From Nitriliruptor sp040882075 (GTDB lineage Bacteria; Actinomycetota; Nitriliruptoria; Nitriliruptorales; Nitriliruptoraceae), in contig NZ_JBBEBZ010000042.1 of assembly GCF_040882075.1 (NCBI RefSeq), positions 1 to 6,432 on the forward strand: DNA of 6,432 nucleotides, given 5' to 3'. The notes under the pieces were generated by a model. It searched no databases. It was not told the DNA's origin and saw only the letters and a program-made list of their open reading frames with translations. Positions 4,940-6,432 of this stretch are shown one piece after another. Position numbers and translations under genes: made by a program. The stretch's first letter is position 1; each line of letters opens with the position of its first letter.

Positions 4940-5686
4940 GTGCCACGGCCCGACAAGGTCGCCGTCGTCGATGACGTCAAGAGCGGCCTCACCGACTCGG
5001 CAGCCACGCTGCTGACCCACTACCGCGGCCTCTCGGTCACCGAGATGGCCGAGCTGCGCATCAAGCTGCGCGAAGCGGGTGCCCGCTACCGCGTGGCCAA
5101 GAACACCCTCGCCCGTCGCGCTGCGACCGATGCGGGCATGGCCGAGCTCGTCGAGCTGCTCGACGGCCCGACGGCGCTCGTGTTCTGCTCCGAGGACCCG
5201 GTCGCGCCGGCCAAGGCGCTCAAGGCCTTCGCCAAGGACCACCCGGCGCTCGTGATCCGCGGTGGGTACCTCGACGGCGTCGTCCTCGACGACACCGCGG
5301 CCATCAAGCTCGCCGGCCTCGCTTCCAAGGAGGAGCTGCTCGCGCAGCTCGCCGGCCTCATGTACGGCGCGCTGGCCAACACCGCGCGCCTGCTGCAGGC
5401 CCCGATCGAGAAGCAGGCTCGCCTCGTGCAGGCCCTCATCGACGCCGGTGGCAACCCCGACGTCGCCGAGGCGCCCGCCGCGGAGGCCGAGCCGGCCGCT
5501 GCTGAGGACGCCCCCGCCGCCGCGGATGAGGCTCCCGCCGCCGACGCCGCGGCACCCGCCGAGGCGGAGGCCGACGCCGAGGCGCCCGAGGCCGAAGGCA
5601 AGCCCGACGACGCGCCGGCGGCTGAGGCCACCGACGACGCCGCGGAGGGCGAGACCACCGGCGACGAGCCGGCCAGCGACGCGTAG
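4940..5686 (+). CDS. rplJ: 50S ribosomal protein L10 with an extended acidic C-terminal tail
   Basis: L10 anchors the L7/L12 dimers on the ribosome at the base of the stalk. The 248-residue product is longer than the usual 165-180. The globular part shows family landmarks: LLTHYRGLSVTEMAELR (24-40), the YRVAKNTLARRA stretch (50-61) typical of the 23S rRNA-binding face, GPTALVF, and VIRGGYLDG. Helical residues of about 130-171 include the L7/L12-binding helix. Residues 172-248 are a low-complexity tail of Ala, Glu, Asp and Pro with 25 acidic residues and one Lys. The GTG at 4940 is chosen because GGAGGA (4929-4934) lies 5 bases upstream; an in-frame upstream ATG/GTG reading would run through the attenuator hairpin and give an unrelated Arg-rich leader. 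rplL follows after 51 bases, in the same operon. Confidence 0.96.
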   Translation: MPRPDKVAVVDDVKSGLTDSAATLLTHYRGLSVTEMAELRIKLREAGARYRVAKNTLARRAATDAGMAELVELLDGPTALVFCSEDPVAPAKALKAFAKDHPALVIRGGYLDGVVLDDTAAIKLAGLASKEELLAQLAGLMYGALANTARLLQAPIEKQARLVQALIDAGGNPDVAEAPAAEAEPAAAEDAPAAADEAPAADAAAPAEAEADAEAPEAEGKPDDAPAAEATDDAAEGETTGDEPASDA

Positions 5687-5737
5687 CACCCCCACAACGT
5701 CCCAGATCACCAGACCCAGCACAGAACAGGAACCGCA

Positions 5738-6121
5738 ATGGCGAAGCTGTCCACCGACGAGCTCATCGATGCGTTCAAGGAGCTCACCCTCGTCGAGCTC
5801 TCGGAGCTCGTGAAGAAGTTCGAGGAGACCTTCGAGGTCACCGCCGCTGCTCCCGTCGCCGTCGCGGCCGCGGGTGGCGGTGGCGCTGCTGCCGAGGAGG
5901 TCGAGGAGAAGACCGAGTTCGACGTCGTCCTCACCTCGGCCGGCGAGAAGAAGATCCAGGTCATCAAGGAGGTGCGCGCCCTCACCAGCCTCGGCCTCAA
6001 GGAGGCCAAGGAGCTCGTCGAGGCCGCACCGAAGGCCGTGCTCGAGGGTGTGGACAAGGCTGCGGCCGACTCCGCCAAGGAGGCGCTCGAGGGCGCCGGC
6101 GCCACCATCGAGCTCAAGTGA
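5738..6121 (+). CDS. rplL: 50S ribosomal protein L7/L12
   Basis: L7/L12 is the multicopy stalk protein that recruits translation factors and stimulates their GTPase activity. The 127-residue product has the standard three parts: an N-terminal dimerisation and L10-binding helix pair (1-33, including ELTLVELSELVKKFEE), a flexible Ala/Gly/Val hinge (about 34-52, with GGGG at 46-49), and the factor-binding C-terminal domain (53-127), with the conserved KKIQVIKEVRALTSLGLKEA (71-90) and a final ATIELK. The ATG has AGGAA (5728-5732) 5 bases upstream. The site is weaker than those of rplK and rplA, although L7/L12 is needed in four to six copies per ribosome, so coupling or message processing may help. 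Two strong hairpins follow the stop. Confidence 0.98.
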   Translation: MAKLSTDELIDAFKELTLVELSELVKKFEETFEVTAAAPVAVAAAGGGGAAAEEVEEKTEFDVVLTSAGEKKIQVIKEVRALTSLGLKEAKELVEAAPKAVLEGVDKAAADSAKEALEGAGATIELK

Positions 6122-6126
6122 TCGCT

Positions 6127-6154
6127 CCGGCGCGGGCTCTCGGGCCCGCGCCGG
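6127..6154 (+). terminator. terminator-like hairpin after rplL
   Basis: A perfect 11-bp stem (6127-6137 with 6144-6154) with loop TCTCGG begins 6 bases after the rplL stop. No T-run follows. In E. coli the rplL-rpoB gap holds a partial terminator that sets the ratio of ribosomal protein to polymerase synthesis; this hairpin is in the same place. Confidence 0.7.
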
Positions 6155-6195
6155 TCGCACCACCGGCACCGAGCTCGCGCCCACCGGGTGACGCT

Positions 6196-6222
6196 CCGCC
6201 ACCGGGCAACCGCCGGTGGCGG
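6196..6222 (+). terminator. second hairpin between rplL and the next gene
   Basis: A perfect 10-bp stem (6196-6205 with 6213-6222) with a 7-base loop. Together with the hairpin at 6127-6154 it forms a tandem pair just before a strong promoter. It may be a backup terminator or a barrier against read-through from rplJL. Confidence 0.55.
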
Positions 6223-6243
6223 TCGCGGCCGTTGCGGTCCTCC

Positions 6244-6273
6244 TTGACGTCCGTCGCCCGGCACCCTTACACT
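6244..6273 (+). promoter_or_regulatory. strong promoter, probably of rpoB
   Basis: TTGACG (6244-6249) and TACACT (6268-6273) with an 18-base spacer form the best promoter in the window. Transcription should begin near 6280. rplL is followed by rpoB in nearly all bacteria, so this is most likely the rpoBC promoter; the coding region is not visible here. Confidence 0.7.
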
Positions 6274-6279
6274 CCGGGG

Positions 6280-6432
6280 CTGCCGTGTGCTCGCGTCTCG
6301 TCCCCGCGAGCTGGGGTGCCGTCGCCCGTCCCGTCGTCGCTGTGCTCCCACGGGGTCGTCGCCGTCCATCGAGGTCCCTCCATCCACCGCTCGCGCCGCC
6401 GCCGTACGGAGGCGGTCGTCGTGTGTCCGTGG
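6280..6432 (+). other. leader of the downstream gene (probably rpoB), reaching the window end
   Basis: About 150 bases after the promoter contain no gene I can support. A hairpin is visible at 6289-6295 with 6305-6311 (7 bp). A near-perfect 20-base palindrome lies at 6396-6415, with one G/A mismatch per arm position. GGAGG at 6408-6412 could serve as a ribosome binding site for a GTG at 6421 (8-base spacing) or 6423, only 10-12 bases before the end. That is too short to identify a protein, so the start of rpoB is a guess. Confidence 0.35.

Noticed and set aside
4415..6202. Long open reading frame on the minus strand (595 codons) opposite the receiver gene, rplJ and rplL
   Set aside because: Same reason: it mirrors real coding genes, crosses their intergenic hairpins, and its product is a low-complexity shadow translation.
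1..6432. Mobile element, CRISPR array, phage or defence system
   Set aside because: No spaced direct repeats, transposase or integrase motifs or attachment-site-like repeats were seen. Apart from the receiver gene the content is syntenic housekeeping DNA of even composition.

Overview
This is an ordinary but well-defined chromosomal core region from a very GC-rich bacterium, almost certainly an actinobacterium. The evidence is the high GC at third codon positions, the use of GTG and TTG starts, the GAGGAG-type ribosome binding sites, and above all the gene order. That order is an HadA-like/HadB-like dehydratase pair, then tRNA-Trp, secE, nusG, rplK and rplA, which matches the mycobacterial hadAB-(hadC)-trpT-secE-nusG-rplKA locus. 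There is no hadC here. The acid-rich protein tails and the lack of mycolate genes next door make a deep-branching or salt-adapted lineage (for example Nitriliruptoria-like) a possible guess, but the sequence alone does not settle this.

Layout, all on the + strand. 1-176: upstream region with a possible promoter. 177-1045: overlapping dehydratase subunit genes. 1046-1178: a hairpin and a good sigma-A-type promoter. 1179-1252: tRNA-Trp(CCA). 1347-2734: secE and nusG. 2831-4085: rplK and rplA, closed by a perfect 12-bp terminator hairpin. 4212-4613: a small stand-alone receiver-domain protein with most of its active site lost. 4614-4939: promoter and structured leader with an attenuator-like hairpin in front of rplJ. 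4940-6121: rplJ and rplL. 6122-6432: two terminator-like hairpins, a very good promoter, and a leader that probably runs into rpoB just beyond the window.

How the genes work together: SecE is a subunit of the protein-export channel. NusG couples RNA polymerase to the ribosome and to termination factors. L11, L1, L10 and L7/L12 build the L1 stalk and the GTPase-associated stalk of the 50S subunit. The dehydratase pair serves fatty-acid elongation and shares only the neighbourhood. Regulation seems to rest on separate promoters before tRNA-Trp/secE, rplJL and the downstream gene, plus RNA hairpins in every ribosomal-protein intergenic space.

I found no mobile element, CRISPR array, phage gene or defence system, and no evidence of a wholly new system. 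The points most worth a second look are the degenerate receiver protein between the two ribosomal-protein operons, the 150-residue N-terminal NusG extension with 46 acidic and no Lys/Arg residues, the acidic tail on L10, and the rplJ leader.
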